DNA of 17,044 bases. It comes from CAZTTG01 sp964615935. GTDB taxonomy: Bacteria; Planctomycetota; UBA1135; GCA-002686595. Of this stretch, positions 4,610 through 13,500 are shown piece after piece (the stretch's first letter is position 1; each line of letters begins with the position of its first letter). A program made the translations under genes and the position numbers. Below the pieces are notes generated by a model. The model had not been told where the DNA came from, searched no databases, and saw only the letters and a list, made by a program, of their open reading frames with translations. Location of the stretch: assembly GCA_964615935.1 (NCBI GenBank), contig CAZTTG010000114.1:1-17044 (forward strand). The letters are read 5' to 3'.

Positions 4610-7467
4610 GCGGCCCCTGGCTCGAGCACCTGGCCCTGCACTCGGTCGGCCTGGCCCTGCTCGGGTGCTCGGGCTGGATCCTGGTGCGGTGCTGGCGCCG
4701 CGACCCGATCTCCTCGTACCGGCTGCTGATCGGCGTGCTGCTCGCGGCCCTGGCCCTGCCGGTGGGTCAGTGGCTGGTCGGCGGACGCGCGGCGCCCGAG
4801 GGCGGGCTCCTGGCCCGGCTCTTCGCGACGCGAGGCGGCGGGCTCGAGGAGCCCGCGCGGGAGGCGGCCGCCGATGCGGTGCCCGATCACGAGCCGGCCC
4901 TGGGCCTGTGGCGAGCGGCGCGGCCCGCCGGATCCGGGCACCCGGCCTGGACCGCGAGCTGGGAGTCGCTGCCTCCCGAGGAACCGCAGGCGGCCGTGCC
5001 CGCGGCGGCCACCGGATCCATCTCGTGGGGAAGGCTGGCCGACGCGCTGATCGCGATCTGGCTCGTGGGACTGCTCCTCGCGGGCCTGCGATGTCTGCTG
5101 CGCTGGTCCGGCACCCTGCGCCTCCTGCGCTCCTGCGACCGGATCGCCGATCCCCGGGTGCTGGCGAGCTGGGATCGCGTCTCCCGCGGCTCGCGGCTGC
5201 GGGAGCGGGTGCGCCTGCTCGAGGCCGACGGCCTCGACTCCCCGGGCTGCTGGGGGCTCGGCCGACCCGCGATCCTGCTCCCCCGGGGCGCGGGAGCCCC
5301 GCGGCACCGCGAGGCGCTCGAGTGCACCCTGACGCACGAGCTCGTACACCTGGAGCGCGGCGACTCGAAGGTCGCGGCGCTGCAGGCCCTGATCCGCACG
5401 CTCTTCTGGTTCCATCCCGCCGTGATGTGGGTGTGCCGGGAGCTGGATCGACTCCGTGAGATCTCATGTGACCTCCTCGTCGTCCGGAGAACCGGGCGGC
5501 CGAGGAGCTACGCGCTGGCGCTCCTGGACGTTGCGTTGGCACGCGAAGGCCGGGAAGGCGAGGGCGGCGAAGGGCGAGGGGTAGGGAGGGCCATGCGCGC
5601 GGCCAGCCCGACCCTCCTGCACTGGACCCGCTCTCCCTCCCACTTGCGAAGAAGAATCGAGATGTTGGCAATGAACCGATCCCATCCCCTGCTCCCCGCC
5701 CGGTGGGGCGCCGGCGCGCGCTGGCTCGCCGCCGGAGCCCTGCTCGCCGCGCTGGGGGCGGGTCAGCTCGCGGTGGCCGCGGCCGCCCTGCCCCCGCCGG
5801 ACCGACCGGACCAGGAGCCGGCGGCGCAGGAGGAGGGCCCCGTGCCCCCCCTCGCGATACTGGAGCTCATCGAGCTCGAGGTGCCGGAGCTCGCCTTCGA
5901 GCTCGCCGAGCTCGAGCTCCCCGAGCTCGCATTCCAGGAGCTCGAGGAGCTCCTCATCCCCGCGGAGGCCTTCGAGATCCCCGAGATCGGCTTCACGGTC
6001 GACTTCGACGAGCTCGAGCACATCGAGGCCATCGAGATGCCCTCGAGCCTGGCCTTCCGGTGGCCGGCCCCCGCGCTGCACGGGCTCGGCTTCCGCACCG
6101 CGCCCGTGAGCGACGCGCTGGCGAGCCACCTGGACGTGGAGGCCGGGAGCTGCGCCCTGGTGGAAGACGTCGAGGAGGAGGGCACCGCCCACGAGGCGGG
6201 CCTGCGCTGCCACGACGTGATCATCGCCGTGGACGGCCGCGAGGGCGTCGATCGGCGCTCCGTGATCTCGGCCATGAGGGACAAGGAGGCGGGCGACGAG
6301 ATCCGCCTCGACGTCCTGCGGCGGGGCCAGCGCATCGAGGTGGTCATCACCGTCGAGGCAGAGCACCTGGCCACGACTCGGCTGAACGAAATCACCCTGC
6401 CGAGGATCGAGCTGAAGCCCGGGCAGAAGATCACCTTCGACCGCGGCGTCCCGCGCCTGCCCGCCCGCCTGGACCTCGCCGAGCCCGAGCCCTGCGAGGG
6501 GCCCGACGAGGAGGAGTGGCTCGATCGCGTGGAGCGCTCGCTCCACCGGCTGGAGCAGCTCTCCCGCAAGCTCGAGAGGCTCGAGGCCCTGACCGGTGAC
6601 GCCGGAGGGGACGACGAGGACGAGGGCGCCGAGCGCGCGTACGGCTACTGGACCGGCGGCGACACCGCCTGGCACGGCTCGAACCCCTTCTTCCGCTGGG
6701 AGCGCTCCTCCGGGGACGACGACGAGGGCGACGGGCGCGACCATCGCCTCTGGACGTACCGGGGCTGGAAGGCCGGCACCGAGCCGCCGCAGGGCTTCCG
6801 GGCCTACGACGGCGACTCCGGCGCGTGGATCGCCCCCCCCGTGCGCAAGGCGCGGGGCGATGCCCAGCAGCGGCTCCAGCGCGCTCACGAGGCGCTGAAG
6901 AGGGCGCAGGAGCGGCACCCCGATCTCCTGAAGGCGCAGCGCGAGGCGCGCGAGAAGCTCGAGCGCGCCCACGAAGCGCTCCAGGAGGCGCACGAGCGGC
7001 TCCCCGGGCTCCTCCGGAAGAGCCGCGCGTACCGGTGGCAGGAACAGGAGCCCGAGGAGGGGGCGCCGGAGCCCCCCGAGAGACTCCACGAGCACGTGCT
7101 CGAGGCGCTGCAGCACCTGAACCGACCGGGCGGGCCGGAGATGGGCACGCTCCTCCAGCTCCAGGGGCTCCACGAGCTCCACCTCCCCGGCCTGCTCCGC
7201 AAGCCCGCGCACATCGACCTCGGGGCCCTCCACGGAAACCTGAAGGGACTGGAGCTCCACGACGGGATCCTGTCCCTGCTCGTGATCCCCGGAGTCCTCG
7301 AGCTCGAGGTCGAGGAGGACTGCGAGCGCGAGGGCGCCGACACCCTGAGCCGCATGCTGGAGGGCGTCCTGCTGCGCGAGGTGCCCCGGCTGAGCGAGCT
7401 CCTCGAGGAGCCCGAGTGCGTGGACGAGCCGGAGTGCGTCGAGGATCCCGAGGGACTCCTGCACTGA
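4606..7467 (+). CDS. M56 membrane metalloprotease with PDZ and coiled-coil tail
   Basis: This protein has 953 residues, much longer than BlaR1 (about 600). Two N-terminal membrane segments are followed by a Cys-free loop and TM3 (near 145-165). The protease domain has HELVH at 244-248 and EISCD at 285-289. A fourth membrane segment lies at about 370-392. The predicted extracytoplasmic tail begins with a Glu/Leu stalk (about 420-480, repeats like PELAFELAELEL). A PDZ domain follows (about 493-585) with GLGF at 493-496 and a DVEEEGTAHEAGL core. Next come an acidic aromatic linker and a helical region with two 28-residue copies starting RAHEAL at 759 and 787. The C-terminus is acidic (EPECVDEPECVEDPE). 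There is no penicillin-binding domain. The start at 4606 overlaps blaI by four bases and follows GAGG. PDZ domains commonly bind C-termini of unfolded or cleaved proteins, so an envelope protein-damage sensor is plausible but inferred. Confidence 0.88.
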   Translation: MSGPWLEHLALHSVGLALLGCSGWILVRCWRRDPISSYRLLIGVLLAALALPVGQWLVGGRAAPEGGLLARLFATRGGGLEEPAREAAADAVPDHEPALGLWRAARPAGSGHPAWTASWESLPPEEPQAAVPAAATGSISWGRLADALIAIWLVGLLLAGLRCLLRWSGTLRLLRSCDRIADPRVLASWDRVSRGSRLRERVRLLEADGLDSPGCWGLGRPAILLPRGAGAPRHREALECTLTHELVHLERGDSKVAALQALIRTLFWFHPAVMWVCRELDRLREISCDLLVVRRTGRPRSYALALLDVALAREGREGEGGEGRGVGRAMRAASPTLLHWTRSPSHLRRRIEMLAMNRSHPLLPARWGAGARWLAAGALLAALGAGQLAVAAAALPPPDRPDQEPAAQEEGPVPPLAILELIELEVPELAFELAELELPELAFQELEELLIPAEAFEIPEIGFTVDFDELEHIEAIEMPSSLAFRWPAPALHGLGFRTAPVSDALASHLDVEAGSCALVEDVEEEGTAHEAGLRCHDVIIAVDGREGVDRRSVISAMRDKEAGDEIRLDVLRRGQRIEVVITVEAEHLATTRLNEITLPRIELKPGQKITFDRGVPRLPARLDLAEPEPCEGPDEEEWLDRVERSLHRLEQLSRKLERLEALTGDAGGDDEDEGAERAYGYWTGGDTAWHGSNPFFRWERSSGDDDEGDGRDHRLWTYRGWKAGTEPPQGFRAYDGDSGAWIAPPVRKARGDAQQRLQRAHEALKRAQERHPDLLKAQREAREKLERAHEALQEAHERLPGLLRKSRAYRWQEQEPEEGAPEPPERLHEHVLEALQHLNRPGGPEMGTLLQLQGLHELHLPGLLRKPAHIDLGALHGNLKGLELHDGILSLLVIPGVLELEVEEDCEREGADTLSRMLEGVLLREVPRLSELLEEPECVDEPECVEDPEGLLH

Positions 7468-7498
7468 GCCATCCGGACCTCTCGGTGCGGAATCTCCA

Positions 7499-7530
7499 GC
7501 CGCCCGGGCCCGAGCGAGGGTCCGGGCGGC
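7499..7530 (+). terminator. Strong hairpin after the M56/PDZ gene
   Basis: GCCGCCCGGGCCC (7499-7511) pairs with GGGTCCGGGCGGC (7518-7530) around the loop GAGCGA, a 13-base-pair stem with one G-T pair. It begins 31 bases after the stop of the M56/PDZ gene. The following bases, GCTCTTGGG, give only a poor U-tract. It probably separates the regulatory operon from the next gene, perhaps incompletely. The rest of the 175-base gap shows nothing I can support. Confidence 0.5.
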
Positions 7531-7642
7531 GCTCTTGGGCCCCGGCCGGCTCGCGGTGCGGACGTCGAAATACCCCCGGGGGCTCGCGCGTATCCCCGGC
7601 AGCTCTTCCCACGCCCCGACGCTCCTGCCCTCCCCACGAGAC

Positions 7643-10600
7643 ATGGACAAAACGCGCGCCCTGCTGCCCATCCTCCTCGCGGCCCTGATCGCGGCCGTCG
7701 CCGGCCTGGCCTGGATCCTGAGCCGCGCGGGCGGCGCGGGATCGGGCGGGCCGGGCGTCGAGCCGATCGGATCCACGGCCCTCCGCGACGAGGCGGCGAC
7801 GGCCGCTCCCGAGGACGAGCCGGCCGCGGCGGGGCGGAGCGAGCGGACCTCCGCGCCCATCCGCTCCGAGGCCGAGGCGCGCCTGGAGAGCTTCGAGATC
7901 GAGGGCGCGCTGTGGATCGAGGGGAGCGTCGTCCTCCCTCCCGGGGCCCCGGTCGACGACCGCCTGGAGGTCTTCGCCGCGGTCCTGCGCCCCGGTTCCG
8001 GGCACGGGGACGCCCTGGCCCGGCGGGGCAGGGACCGGGTCGTCGAGATGATCGAGGAGGCCGAGCCCGGCGAGGCCGCTGCCCGCCGCCCGGTCGACGG
8101 ATCGGCGCGCTTCGAGATCCCCTTCCCCGCGGACGCGCGGGAGGGCCTGCTGCTCCTGCGGGGGCGCTGGCTCTTCCTCGACGAGCCCCTGGTCGTCGAC
8201 CTCGCGGGAGGCGTGCGCGAGGTCGTGCTCCGCCCGAGGCTCGGCGCCCTCCTGACCGGTCGCCTGGTCCCCCCGCCGGGCGCGGACCCCGAGGCGGTGC
8301 GCGCGGAGCTTCGCGGGCTCCGCATCGAGCTCATGGGCGCCCGCGTGGGGACCGCCACGGGCATGCTGGACCGCGCGACCGAGGCCGGCGAGACGCTCGA
8401 GTTCGAGGTCGGCGGGCTGAACCCCGACATGCTCTGGAACCTGGCCGCGGACCCGCGGGAGTATCCCCTCGTCCTGGTCCCGGGCATCCAGCTCCACCCC
8501 GGGAGGCGATGCGACCAGCCGCTCGAGCTGGCGCGCGGGGTGCGCCTGTCGGGCCGGGTGGTCGACGAGGCCGGCAGGCCCGTGGCCGGCGCCCGGGTGC
8601 GCGCGCGCTCGAGCCACTGGAACATCCGACGGCTCGCGGGACCGCGGGTGCAGGAGACCGCCGGGGCGGGCGCCTTCGAGCTCGTCGGCGTGCGCGCGGG
8701 CGAGATCACCGTCACGGCCTCGGCGCCCGACTACCGGGAGGTCGAGGAGGCGCTCGGGGAGCTCCAGCCGGGCGAGCTGCGCGAGGGCATCGAGGTCGTC
8801 CTCGCACGCGGCGATCTGGTGGCCGGCCGGGTGGTCTGGCCCGACGGCGCGCCGGCGGTCGGCGCCCGCGTCCGGCTCGCCGCCGGGACGGGCTCACCGC
8901 GGAGCGCCACCGTGCAGACCCTGGGCCTCGGACGCGAGGTGAAGCCGGACGGCGGCTTTCTCCTCGGCGGGCTCGATCCGGGTCCCTACGCCCTGCGGGC
9001 GAGCTGCGAGCCGCGAGCGGAGGACGAGGACACCTCGCCCCTCTTCAAGGCCTACGTCGAGGGCGTGCAGGCGGGCACCCGCGACCTGGTGCTCGAGCTC
9101 CGCCCCACCTCGTCGGTCGCGGGCCTGGCCGTCGACGATGCCGGCGCGCCCGTGCCCGCCTTCCGGGTGAGCGCGCGGCAGCAGGGCGTCGCCCTGGGCG
9201 AGGGCCTGGCGGGCCGCTTCGAGGACCAGGGCGGAGCCTTCGAGCTGGCCGGCTTCGCGGAGGGCCGCTGGACGCTGGAGGCCCGGGCCGAGGGCTTCTC
9301 CGGCTCCGAGCCGCTCGAGGTCGCGGTCCCCCACCGCGGCCCGCCCGCCGTCCTGCGGCTGATCCGCGGCGCGCGCCTCGCCGGCGTCGTGCTGGATCCC
9401 GGCGGCGCACCCGTCGCGGGCGCGTCCGTCCGGGCCCGGTGCTCGCTCGAGGGCGGAGCGGTCGCGAGCCACGACGGCGACGCGGACGAGCAGGGGCGCT
9501 TCGAGCTGCGCGACCTGGCCGCCGGGAGCTTCGCCCTCACGGCGAGCTCGGAGAGCTGGGCCCCCTCGCAGGAGCGGACCCTGACGCTGGCGGCGGGCGA
9601 GGCCGTCGAGGACCTGGTGCTCTCCCTGACGGCCGGCGGGACGCTCGAGGGGCGGGTCTTCGGCGACGACGGCGCGCCCGCCACCGGGCGGACCATCATG
9701 ACGGTGCCCCTGGTCTCCCCGGGCGGCGACCAGGTCCAGACGATCTCCGACGGCGACGGCCGCTTCCGCGTGGAGCGCCTGGCTCCCGGCCGCTGGCAGG
9801 CCATGGCCCTGCCCGACATGCAGACCATGGCGGGCATGGCTTCGGGCGCCGAGGACATCGACCCGGTGACGATGTTCTCCAGGGTGAAGTCGGCGACCGT
9901 CGAGATCGCCGAGGGGGAGACGACGCACGTGGTCCTGGGCGAGCCGCCCGCCGCGCCCGTGCGCGTCCACGGCCGCGTGACGCGCGGCGGCGAGCCCCTG
10001 GCCGGCGCCATCCTGGCCGCGGTCGGCGAGGGGCGGGCGATCCTCGAGGCCCTGGACATGCAGCGCACCGATGAGGACGGACGCTACGAGATCGAGGTCG
10101 ACGCGCCCGGCCACTACACCGTCCTGGTGGGCCAGGAGGACCTCGGCGAGGAGGACGCCACCACCGAGTTCCTGGTCACCATCCCCGAGGTCGACGAGCA
10201 CCGGCTCGACCTGGCCCTGCCCATCGGAGTCATCGAGGGCCGGGTCCTCGGCCCCGGGGGAGACCCGCTGGCCGGCGCGCGGGTGAGCTGGAAGCGCGAG
10301 GGCAGCCTGGGCGCCCTCTCGATCACCTCCGGCGCCCACGCGACGAGCACCGACGAGCGGGGCGCCTGGCGCTTCGCGGGCCTGCGGCCGGGGACCTACG
10401 CGGTCCGCGCCTCGGCGCCCTGGCAGGAGGGCGGCGACGAGCTGGGACGGGACCTGGCGGACGGCCTCCGCCTCGCCGAGGACGAGGTGCTGCGCGGGAT
10501 CGACCTGCGCCTGCCGCGGGCGGGCCGCGCGATCGGCCGGGTGGTCGACGTCCACGGCGAGCCGGTCGCGGGGGCCACGGTCTTCGCCCGCGACGCCGCG

Positions 10601-11074
10601 GGTCGTCCGGTGGACCTCTCGCCGCGGGTCGAGAGCGACTCCGGGGGCCGCTTCGAGTACCGCGGCCTCTCCCCAGGCTCGGTGACCCTCAGCGCGCGCA
10701 CCTGCGAGGGGCTGGCGGCCTCCCGGGAGGTCGGCCCGGTCGAGGTCCTGGAGGGCGGGACCTGCGAGGTCGAGATCGAGCTCGAGCCCGGAACGCTCCT
10801 GCGAATCGACCTCGAGGGCGAGGACCGCGAGCCCTTGCGCTGCAGCGTCTCGGTCCTCGACTCCGAGGGCAGCGAGGTCTCCTGCCTCCTGCCCCGCGAC
10901 CACAACGAGGCCCTCCTCTCCGAGGGCATCTCCTCCACCGAGCACCGGGTGGGCCCCCTGCCCTCCGGGCGCTACCGCGTGATCGCCACCGCGCCCGACG
11001 GCCGCGAGGCGACCCGGTCCGTGACCCTGCGCGGGCAGGAGGAGCGCCGGGTGCGGCTGCGGTTGCGGGACTGA
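7643..11074 (+). CDS. Membrane-anchored protein of carboxypeptidase-regulatory-like repeats
   Basis: This 1143-residue protein has one N-terminal hydrophobic segment (about 6-25, after MDKTRA), which acts as an uncleaved anchor or signal. An Ala/Glu-rich linker is followed by a chain of beta-sandwich domains of the CarboxypepD_reg/transthyretin-like type. The signature G-x-V-x(4)-G-x-P-V-x-G-A recurs near residues 301, 393, 492, 580, 668, 775, 864 and 963, for example LSGRVVDEAGRPVAGA and AIGRVVDVHGEPVAGA. Most units end with an FxLxGL..G.Y.L-like strand. No catalytic domain is seen. Such proteins are usually exported and structural or adhesive. ATG 7643 is chosen over an in-frame TTG at 7535 because only the former places the hydrophobic segment at the N-terminus; its ribosome site is weak. 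It follows the M56/PDZ operon after a hairpin, so co-regulation is possible but unproven. Confidence 0.88.
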   Translation: MDKTRALLPILLAALIAAVAGLAWILSRAGGAGSGGPGVEPIGSTALRDEAATAAPEDEPAAAGRSERTSAPIRSEAEARLESFEIEGALWIEGSVVLPPGAPVDDRLEVFAAVLRPGSGHGDALARRGRDRVVEMIEEAEPGEAAARRPVDGSARFEIPFPADAREGLLLLRGRWLFLDEPLVVDLAGGVREVVLRPRLGALLTGRLVPPPGADPEAVRAELRGLRIELMGARVGTATGMLDRATEAGETLEFEVGGLNPDMLWNLAADPREYPLVLVPGIQLHPGRRCDQPLELARGVRLSGRVVDEAGRPVAGARVRARSSHWNIRRLAGPRVQETAGAGAFELVGVRAGEITVTASAPDYREVEEALGELQPGELREGIEVVLARGDLVAGRVVWPDGAPAVGARVRLAAGTGSPRSATVQTLGLGREVKPDGGFLLGGLDPGPYALRASCEPRAEDEDTSPLFKAYVEGVQAGTRDLVLELRPTSSVAGLAVDDAGAPVPAFRVSARQQGVALGEGLAGRFEDQGGAFELAGFAEGRWTLEARAEGFSGSEPLEVAVPHRGPPAVLRLIRGARLAGVVLDPGGAPVAGASVRARCSLEGGAVASHDGDADEQGRFELRDLAAGSFALTASSESWAPSQERTLTLAAGEAVEDLVLSLTAGGTLEGRVFGDDGAPATGRTIMTVPLVSPGGDQVQTISDGDGRFRVERLAPGRWQAMALPDMQTMAGMASGAEDIDPVTMFSRVKSATVEIAEGETTHVVLGEPPAAPVRVHGRVTRGGEPLAGAILAAVGEGRAILEALDMQRTDEDGRYEIEVDAPGHYTVLVGQEDLGEEDATTEFLVTIPEVDEHRLDLALPIGVIEGRVLGPGGDPLAGARVSWKREGSLGALSITSGAHATSTDERGAWRFAGLRPGTYAVRASAPWQEGGDELGRDLADGLRLAEDEVLRGIDLRLPRAGRAIGRVVDVHGEPVAGATVFARDAAGRPVDLSPRVESDSGGRFEYRGLSPGSVTLSARTCEGLAASREVGPVEVLEGGTCEVEIELEPGTLLRIDLEGEDREPLRCSVSVLDSEGSEVSCLLPRDHNEALLSEGISSTEHRVGPLPSGRYRVIATAPDGREATRSVTLRGQEERRVRLRLRD

Positions 11075-11100
11075 CTCCCGGGACGGACCGCGAACCCGGC

Positions 11101-12078
11101 CTACCCGTCGGAGGACAGGCTCGCGCGCAGCCACTCCAGGAGCCACCGCATGTCCTCCGGCAGAGGCGAGCGGAACGACAGCGCCTCCCCGCTCACCGGA
11201 TGCTCGAGCTCCAGCCGGGCGGCGTGCAGCGCGTGCCGCTCGATGGGCGGCGCGTCGGGCGGTAGCTGGGCCTTCCCCCCGCCGCGCGGGCGGTACAGGG
11301 TGTCCCCCAGCAGGTGGTGCCCGAGGGAGGCCAGGTGCACGCGGATCTGGTGGGTGCGTCCCGTCTTCGGTCGGCACTCGAGCCAGGCGTAGCCGCGGAA
11401 GCGCTCGAGCACCCGGTACCAGGTCTCGGCCTCGCGGCCCTCGCCCGGCTCGCCGATGGCCATGCGCTCCCCCCGACGCGGGTCCCGGACGATGGGGCTC
11501 TCGATCCAGCCGGTGTCGAAGCGCGGCTCACCGCAGACGATCGCGCGGTAGCCCTTGCGCGGAGCCCGCGCCCGGAAGGCGGCGATGAGCGCCTGCATGG
11601 CCCGCGGCGTGCGGGCGAGCACCATCAGGCCGCTGGTCTGGGCGTCCAGCCGGTGCACGATGCCCGGGCGATCGGCTCCCTGCATCGAGGGCAGGGGGCC
11701 CCAGCGCTCCACCGCCAGCTCGGACACGCTGCCCGTTGCCGCCCCGCTCGGGTGCGACAGCATGCCCGCGGGCTTGTCGATCACCGCCAGGTCCTCGTCC
11801 TCGAAGACCACCGAGAAGTCCTGCGCCGGCAGGGGCGCGCGGGGCTCGCGCGGAAGCTCGCGCAGGTCCACCACCAGCTCCTGCCCGGTCGAGACCGAGG
11901 CCGAGCCCTTGCGGGCGAGCTCGCCGTCGACCCGCACGCAGCCGGCGGCGATCCGCTCCTTGGCCTGAGCCCGGCTGAGGCGCTCGAAGATGCCGCAGAG
12001 CGCGCGGTCCAGTCGCTCGCCATTCCAGCGGGCGGGAATCCGGGCGCGGCGGGATTCGGACTCGGATTCGGAGCTCAT
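11101..12078 (-). CDS. RluD-family 23S rRNA-type pseudouridine synthase
   Basis: This 325-residue protein has the standard RluA/RluC/RluD layout. An N-terminal S4 RNA-binding domain (about 19-80) contains RLDRALCGIFERLSRAQAKE. The catalytic domain has HRLD at 142-145, where D145 is the expected catalytic aspartate in GIVHRLDAQTSGLMVLART. The RTHQIRVHLASLGH motif and GDTLY follow. It isomerises uridine to pseudouridine in structured RNA, most likely 23S rRNA. The exact target (RluC or RluD type) cannot be told from sequence alone. The N-terminus is Ser/Glu-rich. AGGA lies about eight bases before the ATG. The gene converges on the repeat-domain gene with only 26 bases between stops, and diverges from the HD-GYP gene across 164 bases. 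Confidence 0.93.
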   Translation of the reverse strand: MSSESESESRRARIPARWNGERLDRALCGIFERLSRAQAKERIAAGCVRVDGELARKGSASVSTGQELVVDLRELPREPRAPLPAQDFSVVFEDEDLAVIDKPAGMLSHPSGAATGSVSELAVERWGPLPSMQGADRPGIVHRLDAQTSGLMVLARTPRAMQALIAAFRARAPRKGYRAIVCGEPRFDTGWIESPIVRDPRRGERMAIGEPGEGREAETWYRVLERFRGYAWLECRPKTGRTHQIRVHLASLGHHLLGDTLYRPRGGGKAQLPPDAPPIERHALHAARLELEHPVSGEALSFRSPLPEDMRWLLEWLRASLSSDG

Positions 12079-12242
12079 CGGCCCATTCCTGGGAAGGCGA
12101 TCTCGGGCGGGCGGGAAATCGGCGGATGGAGGGCAAGGGAGGCGAATCGACCGCTCCCGTCGGCGGCCGATCTCCTAGCATGTTAGGGAGGCTTCACCTC
12201 TGGACCGCCCCCCCCCGACGAGCGTAGCCTTTTCGGCGGATC

Positions 12243-13268
12243 ATGGACACGAAGCGGCCCAACGTCCTGTTGGTCGACGATGAGCGGGGCACGATCGAGA
12301 CCCTCGGTTTCGTCCTCGAGCGCGAGGGCTTTCGCGTCACCCTGCACACCGAGCCCGACTCCGCCATCGCGGAGCTCGGCCGCAGCAGCTTCGACGCGGT
12401 GGTGAGCGACGTCGTCTTCGAGGGCACCGCCGCGGGCGGGCGCGTGCTGCGAGCGGCGCGCGAGCTGCGCCCCGACGCTGTGGTCGTGCTCATGACCGGC
12501 TACCCGCTGATCGAGGGCGCCGTGGCCGCGATGAAGGACGGAGCCACCGACTACCTGCAGAAGCCGGTGGATCCCATGATCCTGGCGGCCACCCTCCACC
12601 GCGCCCTGCGCGAGCGCTCCCTCGAGCCGGAGAACCTCGAGTTCGCCGAGCTGGTCGACATCCTCTCGGGCATGGTGGCCAACACCATCGAGCGCATCGA
12701 TCCCTACACGGCCGGCCACGGCGAGCGCACCCGCCGCTACTGCGGCCTGATCGCCGCCAGCGCGGGACTGGACGAGCGCACCCGGGAGCGCCTGGAGCTG
12801 GCCGCGATCGCCCACGACTACGGCAAGATCTACCTCGACGACCTCGGCTTCCTGACCAAGAAGGGGCCGCTGACCGACAGCGAGTATCTCAGCGTGCAGG
12901 CCCACCCGCGCCTGGGCGCCGAGAAGCTCGGGAGCCACCCGCGCCTGCAGGACGTCTGCCTGTGGGTGGCCGAGCACCACGAGCGCTGGGACGGCCAGGG
13001 CTACCCGGATCGCAAGAAGTGCGAGGAGATCTCGCTGCCCGGGCGCATCCTGGGGGTGGTCGAGGTCTTCGACAGCCTGGCCACCGAGCGCTCCTACAAG
13101 AAGGCCTGGAAGCTCCCCAAGATGATGGAGTGGTTCGAGGGACAGCGGGGGAAGGCCTTCGATCCGGACGTGGTGGACGTCTTCCTGGACGCCCTGGGGA
13201 GGGGAGGGGACGCCTGGATCCAGGAGCCCAGCCTCGATCTGGCCGGCGTCACGGTCCCGGTCCTCTAG
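12243..13268 (+). CDS. HD-GYP response regulator, probable c-di-GMP phosphodiesterase
   Basis: This 341-residue protein has an N-terminal receiver domain with acidic D12-D13, phospho-acceptor D56, T85 and K107 all present, joined by a helical linker to an HD-GYP domain. Metal-ligand motifs are intact: H in TAGHGERTRRY, HD at 191-192, and HHERWDGQGYPD with HH at 245-246 and GYP at 253-255. The usual LHDIGKI appears as AHDYGKI. RpfG-type proteins of this architecture hydrolyse cyclic di-GMP in the cytoplasm when phosphorylated by a partner kinase. No histidine kinase is encoded beside it, so the partner is elsewhere. The upstream 164-base gap with the divergent RluD-like gene has a nine-C run and an AT-richer CTAGCATGTTAG near-palindrome, but no convincing promoter. 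The ribosome site is weak. Confidence 0.92.
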   Translation: MDTKRPNVLLVDDERGTIETLGFVLEREGFRVTLHTEPDSAIAELGRSSFDAVVSDVVFEGTAAGGRVLRAARELRPDAVVVLMTGYPLIEGAVAAMKDGATDYLQKPVDPMILAATLHRALRERSLEPENLEFAELVDILSGMVANTIERIDPYTAGHGERTRRYCGLIAASAGLDERTRERLELAAIAHDYGKIYLDDLGFLTKKGPLTDSEYLSVQAHPRLGAEKLGSHPRLQDVCLWVAEHHERWDGQGYPDRKKCEEISLPGRILGVVEVFDSLATERSYKKAWKLPKMMEWFEGQRGKAFDPDVVDVFLDALGRGGDAWIQEPSLDLAGVTVPVL

Positions 13269-13360
13269 GGGCGGGACGCCCGGGGAGGCACCCTGGGGGC
13301 GCGCCGGGGCCCCTTCCGGCCGGTCCGGGCTCGGGCCCGCCCCGCCGCGCGATCCCGCGA

Positions 13361-13389
13361 TTGGCCTGCCGCGAGGTCCCCGGTAACAT
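13361..13389 (+). promoter_or_regulatory. Candidate sigma-70-like promoter for the SUMF1 pair
   Basis: TTGGCC (13361-13366) and TAACAT (13384-13389) are separated by 17 bases, each matching four of six consensus positions. This would start transcription near 13396, giving a leader of about 105 bases before the GTG at 13501. It lies in the 232-base gap after the HD-GYP gene, whose remainder is GC-rich with several short self-complementary runs but no clear terminator. This is judged by eye only. Confidence 0.4.
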
Positions 13390-13500
13390 TCGCCCCCTCG
13401 TGTCCTAGATGAGTGGACCCTCCGGACGCACCCCGGAGCCAGGATCCGCCCAGCTCACTCCGCTCCCATTCCCGCAGCCGGCCCTGGCCAAGAGGTCGTC

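Noticed and set aside
2051..7467. Beta-lactam resistance regulators proper
   Set aside because: BlaI and M56 homology is clear, but no penicillin-binding sensor domain and no beta-lactamase or PBP2a gene is present, so beta-lactam sensing is not supported.
12175..12186. CTAGCATGTTAG near-palindrome in the RluD/HD-GYP divergent region as an operator
   Set aside because: One mismatched pair, no second copy and no adjacent regulator gene. It may be a chance AT-richer patch or part of a promoter -10 region.
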